64,000 nt of DNA from Pithys albifrons albifrons (lineage: Eukaryota > Chordata > Aves > Passeriformes > Thamnophilidae): the NCBI RefSeq assembly GCF_047495875.1, contig NC_092473.1, positions 12,863,733 through 12,927,732 on the forward strand. The letters are read 5' to 3'. Below are positions 21,401-32,868 of this stretch, piece after piece. The stretch's first letter is position 1, and each line of letters starts with the position of its first letter. The notes beneath the pieces are model-generated. The model was not told the origin of the DNA. It saw nothing but the letters and a program-made list of their open reading frames with translations, and searched no databases. The position numbers and the translations under genes are program-made.

Positions 21401-22402
21401 AAGAGGCTGTAAAATGGTGCATTCTTGAATTGGGAGCTGTGACAGGCAGCAAAGCTCTATTTAGTGAGGAATTAAGATACAGCAATTCACCATCACCATT
21501 TTTATTTTTGTCTAAAAAGTTTGCATTTTAAATCCAATCTACATTTTGTTTCACTTGTTTTGTCATCTAGTGGGTTTCTTTTGTAGAGTGGTGGGGGCTT
21601 GGAGTTTTCTTTGTTAGAGTGAAGCTGACAGTATTAATGAAGTGCAAAAGCTAATTTGCTGTATTTTGTCTGAATTTAGCCTGGTACCCACTCAAGTGAA
21701 GAATTAATCTTGGATATATGATGACATATAATGGTGTTGCACTTGGGATCAGTGCAGTAACATTTCTCTTATTTAATTATCATGTCAAAGAGAGGAGAGT
21801 GGTCTCCCTTTTCAGATGGTGTGGTAAGGTTATATTGTGAATTTTTCATGCATACAAATCTGAGCTGCTGCAGGATTGAGAAATCAGAGGACAGAGCACA
21901 GTGTTTGAGCAGGAAAATTAAATATTTCAGTACTAAAATCTGCACTCGATCTGAAGATGGAGAGGAGCAGATAAGTGTGTTGCAATAGGAAAGATGCAGA
22001 GATGAAGATGAGAAGAAAGTGTGGAATAGCATAATAGCTTGTAATTAAAAGGGCAGGGAAAGATTTGTTTAATAATTCTGGGATATTTTTCATATTGCAT
22101 GTTAAGTTTTTGCTTACAGGAAGTATCCCCTCAAACCGGGTGGGATGCTGTGTTGGATTGAGCAGCAGAGCACCCAAGAAGGAAAATTATTGGCTAAAAA
22201 TCATTTTCACAGCTAATTACTGTTTATTTTTCTGCAATTAAGGTTTGTAAGAATGATGTTTTTATATGTACAAGCTGTTGCTATTTTTGGAAAAAGGAAT
22301 GCTGTGGAGTCAAACTGATGCTTCCAAAGCTTTGAAGGACTCAGTGGAGTTGATACTCTGTATTGGTGCCCTTCAGAAAATAAGCTCTATTGTCTCTCTT
22401 GC
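18461..22402. other. Unique non-coding DNA
   Basis: AT-rich, with no confident gene. A short (GGTTT)n run lies near 19443-19461. One weak exon candidate (20855-20985) is listed separately. The other frames are short and overlap on both strands. Confidence 0.55.
20855..20985 (+). other. Weak candidate exon
   Basis: A pyrimidine-rich tract ending in TGTGAG (about 20840-20862) precedes an open frame reading EIFQSLTCQRYRDFRCCLQEFQKLC. The frame is followed by a donor-like CAAG|GTGAAA near 20982. RYRDF with a following amphipathic helix faintly resembles the RRYSDF motif of PX domains, but the cysteine-rich sequence fits no family I know. Three CpGs lie within 25 bases. A chance frame is more likely than a real exon. 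Confidence 0.15.
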
Positions 22403-22404
22403 AT

Positions 22405-22447
<43 letters not shown>

Positions 22448-22449
22448 TT
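22403..22449 (+). repeat. (ATTT)n microsatellite
   Basis: A nearly perfect run of about 11-12 ATTT units. It sits in an open frame (22266-22457) that ends in a run of FIYL residues produced by the repeat. No function is inferred. Confidence 0.97.
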
Positions 22450-25400
22450 CTGATTAGTCCTGCTTGAAATATCCATTGTTTGGACAGCAAAGAAATAAAA
22501 GGAAAAAATAGTTTCACTGCTGCTTTTTACATGTTCAGTAGCCTTTTGACTGGATTATCTGCAGTTTTCTGAGCTGGTGAACAAAGAGTACAGCCCATTT
22601 AAGGGCATTTTAATTCCAGATGCTTAAATAGATCAAATATTGTTTCATTCTAAACTTAATTTCCCACAGAATACATGAGATCTCCTACAGTACTAATGGA
22701 GTTGGCTTTAATACAAGGCAGTTGCAAGCCCTTTTCCTGATTTCAAAGCCTTTTCAGTCATGAGGCATCTCTGGGTCATTCAGGCTGAGCAGAGGAGTTT
22801 TTGGTCTCCTGTTTAATGGTAATTGAGGCAACAGAACCCACTGCCCAAAGTCCAGGCCTGTGTGACAGGGGTAGTTGGAGAGCTAACCTGTGTATCTCCA
22901 AGGATTTGTTTTTCATGAGTCTGGCAAACATTGCTCACTGTCCAGCTTTCAAAAGAAAGGCCAAAAAGTTCAGTGTTAACCTTAGTGAAGTGCAAAAGCT
23001 GAGGAGAGCTTGGCTCTCTCTGCACATCTGATGGTTGAGATCCCCAGAGGCCAAGGGAGTTGACTGAAGCCACCATGTCCAAGTGTCTCTGCTACAGAAG
23101 AAACAATTTTCCCCATCCCCTCTCACAGAAAGCCAAAAACCTGAGCTGAAATATGAAAATTGAAAAAATTAAGCCACTTCTTTAAAGATAGCTGGGAACA
23201 TACATGTTTTTAGTACCCTCTACTCTCTCTTGAATTGGTCTGAACAGTAATTGGAATGTTTGTGAAAAACCCAATGAGCCCAGTTGTTCAAGTTATTTAC
23301 TCAAGAATAGAGTTTTCTGATAATCACTCCATAACATGCTATTACTACCACTTTATGTGCTTTTTATTGAATTAACTTTTATGCCCCAGAATTGTTATTA
23401 AAATATCATGCTCGGATCACTTGTTTCTTAAGAGCATCCATAGCAGTGCTGGTCATAAGCATGCAAACTGCAACTGGATTAATTGATGCTTTTTAGGCAG
23501 TTCCTCTATTTCATGAGCCAAATTGCAAAACCTGCAACTCCTGAAAAACAGTCTGTAATAGAAAAGTAAAGAGAAACATCAGAGCTTGGAACAGAATTGA
23601 GGTTTCGGTGGGTTTTGTGGCTTCCAGAGGTGTTCCTTGTTAGCTGTGAGGAGAGGGAATGGTGTCCTCAGTGCATGGGATTTGTGAAGTGTTTACTTTT
23701 CAACATGGGAATTAGCAGACAGGGCTGGATTCCAGACAGCTGGGCAGATGGTTCTTTCTTTTCAAACTGGGTTGTGCCAACGAAGACAGACAGCTATACA
23801 AATGTTAACCCCTAAGGGATGGAGAAATCTCTGTCATGTCCCCCCTCCATCCCCCCAACTGTCTGTTTGAAAACAAAAGCAAAATAGCCATTCTGATCTA
23901 ATTACTGGAAAATAGTCTGGATTTTAAATGTAAGTTTTCAAACTGTCTTTTCAAAAATACCCATGTATTGAAGTGCAGAGGAGTTGATTAGCTGGTGTTT
24001 CACGTGTGGTGGTGCAGATAATGAAGGCTGAAAACCCCAAATCTGCTTCAGGTTTTCTGTTATCGGGAGCAGCATTGTGAAGGTGCTAATGTACATTTAA
24101 GAGAAGTGGTTACTAACTTGCTGCAGAACTGATTTGTGCTTGGCTGCAAGGAGATTTATTTTCTGTTGTTTGAAGTCACTTGGTTTGTGTACTTTATCAA
24201 GACTGAAAATGTGAAGCCTGTTGCATAAAAATAACTTATGTAGGAAATACACCTTAAGTGTTGTGATCTTGGAAAAAGAATTTCAGAAGTCGCCTCTGAG
24301 TGTCAGGATTCAGATTTTTCTGTGAGGTAGTGATTTAAAAGCAAAACTTTAGTTCTTTGACCTCTGAAATAAGTTTCACGTTCTGTTCTGTGCCCATTCA
24401 GATTGGTATTGTTTATCTTTTTCTGGTTTTGCAAATAAGAAAGTGATTTTCTTATCTGGATTTTTGTGGGCTTGTATTTATATAATAAAAGCTTGACCAA
24501 CAGGTGTAGAAGGGAAATTCAATTTTGTGTTGAGAAAGTCTGAGATATTGCAGACAGAATGAGCAGTTATTGTTTGCCTTCATTTGCAAAACAGAAAGAG
24601 GAAAATTATTCAGGCAGAGGTTGATGCAGAGTTTAGTGGTTCAGAACAGGGGATTGTACACAACAGTTGGGAAATAGAGAACACTCCTCCCTGTTCTGTA
24701 GCAGGAGCTCCCTTTGTGGAGCCAGAGCTCCTCCCCTTGCAGGGGAAAGGGTCCTTTGTACCTTGAATAGTTTGCTTTAAAAACAACAATATTTGGTTTA
24801 TTGTGTAGGATATAAAATGCATGCCTCTGCATTTCATCACTGTACAGTTCACTGCCCTTTTCAGTTCCTTTCCCCCATTGCTTCCAAACCACTGCAGTTT
24901 CTGGTTTCTTGCACGTGGCTGGACACTAAAAAAAAAAAATCTCAACAAAATTCTGCTTCGTGTCCTAAGGAGAGGGATCAATATCACGTCTGAATTTCTG
25001 ATGTCTCTGTTGAGAGAGTAACCTTGAGTTATGTTGATCTTGAAGAATTGTTTTTGAGCCAAATAGCTGAGGAAAATTGGAACTTGGAAGCTTAAGGAAA
25101 GAGCTGCAGCCAGCTCTTTAAGGTTATTTCACAGTTAAAAGCTAAATTTGAAATGCTAAAAACAATTAATGTGGTGTGGAAACTGCAGAATAATCTTACA
25201 TAAATGTTATTTACTGTTGGTGTGAGAGAGGAGGGTTTATTGTCTAATTAAATGATATGGATGCAAGCTTAAATGACATTATATATGTATGCAATAAAGT
25301 TTACTTGAAGGACAAATTTAAAAAAAATCTAGTTATTAAAGCCTTATTTACAGAAAATATGAACAGTACAGAACATAGAAGGGATTTTCTGGTTTCAGCA

Positions 25401-26639
25401 GCGTGTTTTTTAGTTTAAATGTCATTCTCACCAATACATATGTTTTAAGTTTCATGTGAGTTTTCTTTCAATGTGCTGGTTTTTCATCCCTGCGTTTTGC
25501 CAGCCCCACTAACAGGGTGTTTGTATATACAATATATGAGTTATAATGCAGTATGGATTGAAGGTGGCAGGGGTCACATGTGAAATGCAGCCCATTATTT
25601 AAATACCACAACCATTCTGAATTGCTAAAACTCTTCTGCAGTTCTTTCTTTGCATCCCCTCTGACACTTGGCTTTACAGCAGAGGAGTTTTGGTTGCCCC
25701 CTGTGGATGGTTTGCATGGCCCAGGTGCCAGTGTGGCCTGGCATTGGGCAGCCAGTCCTGGATCATGGGAATTCCTGCTTTTTTGGAAGGGAGTGAATGG
25801 GGCTCATTCCACTGAGGTTGGAACCAGCCCACATTTCATCTCTTTACACCTCCTAGAACATTTTACAGTATTTTTTCTGTGCCAGGGCATCTCTTGCTCT
25901 GAGCAGCTCCAACCCCACCAGAATTTAGACCCTTCAGTGAAATCCTTCTAAGATTTACCTCTTCAAGTGCAGTTCCACCTGCAACAGCTGCATCCTCAAT
26001 ATCCACTTTGATCATTTCACTGTGATAAATGCGCTTTTTAAAGTTTTTTCTTTGATTACTTTTTTTTTTTAAATGGAGGTGAGTGTGCTCCAAACCCAAG
26101 ATTTCCTTGGATATCATCAGGGGCTGGAGGAGCAGGAGGGGCCCTGCACAGTCTGAGCCCCTGGAAATGCTCCACAGTCATTACAATTCTTCCAGTTGTG
26201 CTGCATGTCTAATGCTCCCATTAGAGTACAAAGAAAAGGAGGAGAAAAGGACACCTGGGGAGGGTGAACCACTTTCTCAGCTCCTTTTCTTAAATGCAGT
26301 AAAAAATTGGGCCAGAAAATATGAAAGGTATCTCATAGTGAGGTAAATGGAAGTGATTGGGGTTTTTTGCTGTAACCACAACAGTTACTTGTACCTTTTT
26401 AATTTGCATATTTTTAATTTACTTTAGTAGAAGATGAATCCTAAGAGTTCATCAGCTCATTTCCAATTTTATTTGGTTATGTTAGTTATAACTGTGTGTT
26501 TATATATAATGTAACACACATTATAAATGCTAATAGATTTGTTCTGCTACCAAGGATTTGAAGTAAAAATGTTTTCATTTTGGGTGTTCTTAAATTCCTT
26601 CTTGAATGTATAGGAACATCTGTGCATTATCCCAGTCAA
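22450..26639. other. Unique non-coding DNA
   Basis: No recognised gene or repeat family. The overlapping frames at 24610-25062 and 25580-26117 are domain-free. A moderately GC-rich patch lies at 25640-25830, and an octamer motif ATTTGCAT at 26402. A small inverted repeat ATAATGT-AACAC-ACATTAT is at 26506-26524. Confidence 0.55.
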
Positions 26640-26810
26640 AATGCCTGCCCAGAGATCCATGGGTGGATTCCCCATCCCTGGAGGTTTTTAGACTGAGATT
26701 GGCTGTGGCACTGAGTGCCATGATCTGGTAAAGGGACTGGAGTTGGACCAAGGGTTGGACTTGATGATCTCTGAGGTCTTTTCCATCTCAATCCATTCTA
26801 TGATTCTATG
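26640..26810 (+). mobile_element. Short CR1 3' end
   Basis: About 170 bp of CR1 3' end, from the GGGTGGATTCCCCATCCC region through GGTTGGACTTGATGATC to ATTCTATGATTCTATG. It belongs to the same subfamily as the 5.3- and 9.1-kb copies but carries more changes near its end (for example CATCTCAATCC where the others have CAACCCAATC). Heavily 5'-truncated and non-coding. Confidence 0.93.
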
Positions 26811-29800
26811 AAATACTGGAGTAACTTGTGAGTAGGACTAAAATATAGAATGTCATGTAATCTCAGACATGATAGAACATTGTTTTATTTGCAGATAGCC
26901 TTAAAATCTTAAATTACTTCAACAATCAGTGAAGCTTTTCTTTTTTTAGACATTACTGCTTGACTGGTTTTAGCTCTTTCTTTAAACAGCAAGCTGGACA
27001 TTATTTTTGGCCTTGCCACTCACTTTTTATTGCACACATGATTTCTGCAAGCTGTCAGCATGTTCTGATGGCCCACTCTGAGCTGGAGTGTGAGGAGCAG
27101 CCAACCAACCTCCTCTGCTCCTCCAGGTTCTCAGGGCACCTTTGGCTGGGAAAGCCTTTGGAAGATCAAATTGTGTCACCTCACTTGCACTTGAGCTTTT
27201 CTGCCCTTAGTCTGTGGGTAAAAGGAAGAGTCAGTTGGAGTGACACCACATAGAATTCTTAATTCATGAATATTTCTCCATTGCAGAGTTCACTGTGGTT
27301 TTTATGCTCCAATATTGCAAATACAGGAATAATTTAGCTGCTGTTGGAGTAGAGGTCAGGCCAATTTTCTAGTGAAATATGTTAGGGCAGGGCAGCATAT
27401 AGAAATTTCTTTGGCATAGCTCTCTGTACCTGGAGCAACTTTGGCAACTTTAGCAATCAGTAATTGTATTGAAAGCAAATCGAGCATGTTTTTAACAGAT
27501 CATCTTTGTAGACTCTTTACTTTCACTAAGATATATGCTAAAATTTCAAATTATCTTGTTTTGATATGTTCGTGTGTCTTCTGGATTTTATCAAGTTCAA
27601 ATATTGTGGCAGGAATTGTTGATTGGCTGTATTGGGAAATGGAATTTAAATTGATTTTTTCACATGTGAACACAATATGAAATTAGGACTGCTCCTTAGA
27701 AAAGCTTTTAGTACTCTTGTGAATGAGGGAAAATGGAGTTTATTGGACTGCACTGGCCAGTCAGTCAACAGAAAAGCTAAAAATCTACCCCATACCCTCC
27801 AGGAAGGATGCTTGACCTTCAGCCAGGGCTGTGTGAGGCCTTTCAACCAACTCTGTCACTGGCAAAGCACTAACAAAGATTTCTCCAGTTCCTCTATTTT
27901 TCTGTAATCAGGTTGTCAAGTGGATGATTTCCTTTGATTTGTATAATTTAAAGTTATATCTCCTTTTTTTGTGCTGCTTTATTCAAGGCCCTTGGAGCTT
28001 CTAGAAAGGATGAACCAACTTCTTTGTTGCAAATAGACCAAGAGTTGCTAAATGTAAAGGCAGGTGTTTTTTTTCTTAAATTAAACACATTGAACTGTAA
28101 AGTAACAATTCACCACATTCTTACTATGCACAAATAGCAGCCTCCTGGGAAAAGGGAGAGTTCTTGTCCTAGGGTGGTTTTGATTTGATTGAATACCTTT
28201 AAAAATAGGGGTCATGGAAAGGAATAATGACAAAACTCAACTGCATTTCAAGAAAAATAGTTGTTTTCATTTGATGTTGCTCTAAGTCCATGGAAGTTGT
28301 TGATGTGCAGTGTGTACATTCAGAAGGCTTTAAATTATCAAACTGGCCAGCTGTGAGTTGCTTTCAAGGGGATCCAAAAAGTGAAACATTAAATATGTTA
28401 ATCAGCAGATAGATCAAATTTTTCATCTGAAACTTGAGTCTTAAAAATTCCAAGTGCAAAAGTTTTGTTACTTGGGACTGTGACTTTCTCAGTTTTGCCA
28501 TGGGAATGATTTTTGTCACAGCTGATTTGGTTTGGGTTTTTTTATTAACTCCTTAACTTTCAGTGGGGGATAAGAAAGTCTGGAAATCCATATGGTTTCA
28601 GTTTGGTAAGTGAAATAAACCTTCTTATTGTGTGTAAATGTCATCCTGTGCTAAATTTCTATAGTTCTGACATTACACAGAGAGAAACGTTTTTAGGGAG
28701 AAAATTACTTTGCTTCCAGCCTGTCTTGAAATGTTAATGGGAAAAGCAAGGCAGTTTCTGAGCAACACTTGACCTCCTAAAAATACAATTGCTTAGAAAA
28801 AAACCCAAGCAAAAACATCTTGTGGAGGAGGGAGACATCAGGAAATACCCCTGGAGTAGGGGAAGATGTCACTCTAACAGCACTTGGGTTTCACTGGCTC
28901 AAAGTCCATATATTTGCTCCTAAAGTTTTATGCTGAATGCTGAGAGTGAGGAAGGGAGTGATGCTCCAAGGTATTGCTTGGCTAAATCACTTGTGGTAGT
29001 GTTCTCTGAGGACCAAAACTTCTGTTCTCTGCAGCGTTCAGATTTGTCCCTAAATAATGAACCTGAAGGATGCTGCATGTTGCTGCTCTTTGGGTGTTTA
29101 ATCATCCTGCTTTAAAAAATAAATACTGTTATTAATTGTGCAAACAGTGCAGGGAAAAGCAGTAAAAGCTGAAGGAAATCAGAAGCCCAGGCAAGGTTCA
29201 AAATGTGTCATTATATAGACCTTCTGCCTTCTTCCTTTGAAAAGCCTTTTACTTATTTGAGTGTAGTTTGAAGTTGAGCTCTGAATGAGCAGTTTGTGGC
29301 AAAAAGTTGGTTTTATTAATATTTAAAATATCACAGGGTTCAAAACTAAAGCATTGGTTCTAGTCAAGTAACAACGTTAGATGAAACTTAAACCTTAGCA
29401 AAGGGTAGAAATACATTTGTGGAGAGAGACTTCCTCTGAAGAGTGCAGTCTGACAAGAATACTAGTTCATCCCTGGGAAGGAATTGTGAGACTTTGGCAG
29501 AAAAATGTCTTTTAAAAAGGGAGGTCTTGAAGATGCCTCAGTTCCAGGCAGTGAATCTGTTCCCCTGAGCCAGGTATTTATTGGTGCAATCCTGAGCGGA
29601 AGTGCAGAGGAGAAATTCGCCAAGTATGCAAAGTAATTTCCTTTCTGAAGTGTTTGAGTGTCCAATCAGGGACACAATTGTCCAAGAAGGGTGTTTGGGA
29701 TCAATAGAAACACAGGAAAGCTGTCTGAAAATTCCTTCCCTGTTTCTCCTGCTTTTCACTCCCTTCTGTTAGTGCAATAGAGGTTGTTAAACTGGTTTGT

Positions 29801-32577
29801 GTGGAGGAGAAGCTCAGAATGTCAATAAGAACAGGGGGAAACATCAGCCAACATGGAACTCTGGATGGAATGGAATATCCTGACTCCACAGAGTCACCTG
29901 ATTTAGGAGCTGAGTTCTGCTGGCGTTGAAGGAGAAAGTCAAATGCAGCACAAGGGATGGAGTTCTGAAGGTGTCCTGGGCCCTGCAGGGCTGTGCTGGG
30001 GGACTGATGCTGTGACTCTGGGATCATTGGAAGGTGCTCTGAACAAATAGCAAACGTGTTCCAACATTTGACCAATTCATTTTGCTTTCTGTTGGTGTAA
30101 ATGAAATGAGAATTTATGTCTTTGAGTGGTTTGAGGATGCAAGAGGAAGGATCAATATTGGAGTTTAGTACAACTGCAGTAAACAAATTGTTAAAAGTGT
30201 TTGTTCTGAGTGAGGTAGTTAAGGATTCATGGGAGTATGAAGTGGCTGATTACTGCCTGCTGGCATTGTACTTTGTATTTGAAGATAATAATGAAATAGG
30301 CTTTCTGCCTTAGCATTCTTTACATTTATGAATATATATAAATGAATAAATTTCATCAACTTCTACAAGGACAGTAAAAAGGCTACAATAGCACCAACCC
30401 AGACCACGGAGATTTAAATAAACATCAGTTGGCAATATGTGATTAAAAAATAGATCTTGGGGATTGGGAGGAAAAAACTCATGCTTCCAAGATATCAGAG
30501 CATACTTTAAAGTCTACAGTGAGTGTTTGTACTGAAGTTAGCACTCATTTTTCCTCACTCCTAGTCCTAACTCAGTAATAATGTGATGCAAAAATATGTT
30601 AATCATATAATTGAATTATTGCTGCTTATGTTTTGCTGACACCCAAAATACCATCTCAGTTGTCAGAGGAAGTCTACCTCCTATAAGTACTATAAAGTAC
30701 TACTTTATATGAAGCTCCTGTTTTATGTATTCTATATATAACTCTTTTGCTTATTTTTAAAGAAATCTTTTCCACCTTAAGTGACCATGATTGAAATGAT
30801 TTTTGACTCACATGCAAAGAGCCATTGCTACTTAGCAAGTGTTCTGCCTGATAACAAGTGAAAATCGGGGTCTGGTAATACATGAATCTGCATTTCTTTG
30901 TGAGGTGGACAAGGGCAAAAGGCGGGAGACGTGGGGAGGATCAGATCTGGTTCTTCAGAGCATTGAGAAATGAGCAGATGAAGCAAAGCTATAAAAGGTC
31001 ACAGGATAAACTCAAGTTCAGAATATATTGCCTTTCAGCAAAGCATTTCAGAGTGTTTGCTGCAAGAAAACCTCCCTTGTTCAATTTGAAATATAGAAAA
31101 GGTAAAGGAAATTGGTGAGTCCTGACTTGTAAAGTGATTTGTGCATCAGTGTGCACTGTCTGTTCAAGGAATGATCCTCAGAGGGACACCAGATTGCAGA
31201 TTGATTTTAATGACTTAAAAATGTGAAAGGAATATGTATTTTTAAATTTGAAAGAACCTGAGGCCAATATACCTATCATAGTTGGTCTTGTCTTAACCTT
31301 TAAATCAACTATAGAGCCAACAAGATACCAGGTGACAATCTTTGACCTTTCTGTTTTATTAGTTTTATCTGGGGGCTTGAAACTCAACATACAACTGTAT
31401 GAAAATGAATTGCATTGTATTGTTTTGTCACTAAAAGGTGATAGCCAGAAAGCTGGAAAATGCAATTTAGTCTTTTGATACAAAAAATTACTACAAATGG
31501 TATTTTATATTCCACAGAATAGAATGACCATAGCAAATCATTGACCCATTATTTTCTCAGGCAAATGTCTATAGAGCTGATGATTCATTTATAGGAGCAC
31601 TTAAACACATTTTTTTCCTCTTATTTTAGTAGTATCCCAATTGGTTTTTTATTCTCGTAAGATTAAAAAAAAAGCTGTTAAAGCCTATAATTTAAATTTT
31701 TGCTGTTATTTAAAAAAAAAGCCAAGACAGTGTTCTTTCTTGAAATACGTTTCTAATGAGGTCTAAGCAAGGCTTGTTTGTCTCCCCAGTGAATTTCAGT
31801 TTTGTAGAGATTCTTGAAAAAATGGCACTTTAAATATGCAAGGGGAAGGTTTCAGTTGTTTTCTTTTCTTGTAGGATTTTCTCCAATTTTATAGTATCGC
31901 ATCTTCCCTTTTACATCTTTCAAACAACACAAAAAAGCCTCTCCAACCCCCCACCACTTGTAAGAATCCCTTGAGCCTGTAACATGGTGCTTTGCAGTTA
32001 AACTCTAAGGTGATGTGTCTGCCCTCCTGCTGCCCTTCAGCTATTTGAAAATATTTACATAACGTTGCTGACCTGGAGTGTGTGAAACGGTTGGTTTTCC
32101 ACTGTTAGCCATTAATTCAGATTATATAAATAATTCCTTGTGTTTTGGATGGATGTCTGTATGTGGCAGTGTATACTCTGGAAAGTTTAGGTCATGGATT
32201 TTCTTCTATTTAACCCTTTCTGGCAGACAGGGGTACCTTTCTCCCAAGTACTGCAGTAGTTTTTCAGTATTAAATATTGACACATTCATCTGCTTTGCAG
32301 TTTTTACCCAGGGACTTTTGCTGTCTTTCATGTGCAGCTCTTGACAGAGCTGCTGCTCTCCTGTGTTTCCATCCTTGTTCCCATTTGGTTGCAGAATGTT
32401 ACAGGAAACATCCCAGTTGCTCATGATGCTTGGAAAAGTCTTGCCAGAGTTTTGAAATGTTTTCCCAAGAGTTGCATGTTACATCAGAGATCGCTTCTGT
32501 GGAACAAACTAGTAGTTTAATTTTTTAATTCCAATAATTTCGATTTAAATTTCTATTGTGTCTGCTCTTTGAAGAAA
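26811..32577. other. Unique non-coding DNA
   Basis: AT-rich and without a recognised gene. The longest frame (29701-30186, minus) is domain-free. A 19-base perfect palindrome, TATAAAGTA-C-TACTTTATA, is at 30691-30709. Confidence 0.55.
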
Positions 32578-32868
32578 TTAGATACTAGAGGAGAAGGGGC
32601 TCTGTTGCAGTAGTTGCTGCATTTCCTCACCAAGGGAGTTGAGCTGGAGGTTCCTGTCGTGGTTTGAATTCCTGTGCAGAGCAGTGAGCCTGGTGCTCCC
32701 CTCCTGGAGCAGCCCCTGCCTCATGTCACAGGACAGTCCCTGAGCAAAACTCCTCTGCACTTGTATTTCCAGCCCACACAGCAACGAGTGTATTGATTTC
32801 ATAGACTCTTTCACAGCAGCTAACTCATTTTCTTTGCTATTCCTAGACTCTTCTAATGTGGAAGCCAT
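32578..32868 (-). CDS. Possible coiled-coil protein fragment or decayed exon, unidentified
   Basis: A 96-codon minus-strand frame whose composition is more protein-like than its neighbours: rich in E, K, Q, S and L with heptad-like spacing over residues 10-40 (NELAAVKESMKSIHSLL) and 75-90 (LGEEMQQLLQQ), suggesting a helical coiled coil. An in-frame stop lies directly before its ATG at 32868, so any upstream exon would have to splice in after it, for example at ACATTAG|AAG, which has a weak pyrimidine tract. A donor-like TTG|GTGAGG lies inside near the 3' end. It might be a terminal exon, a processed pseudogene or chance. I do not recognise the protein. Confidence 0.25.
   Translation of the reverse strand: MASTLEESRNSKENELAAVKESMKSIHSLLCGLEIQVQRSFAQGLSCDMRQGLLQEGSTRLTALHRNSNHDRNLQLNSLGEEMQQLLQQSPFSSSI

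Noticed and set aside
29701..30186. 161-codon minus-strand frame
   Set aside because: Protein shows no domain, no repeat structure and no coding-like composition; length is within chance for this much DNA.
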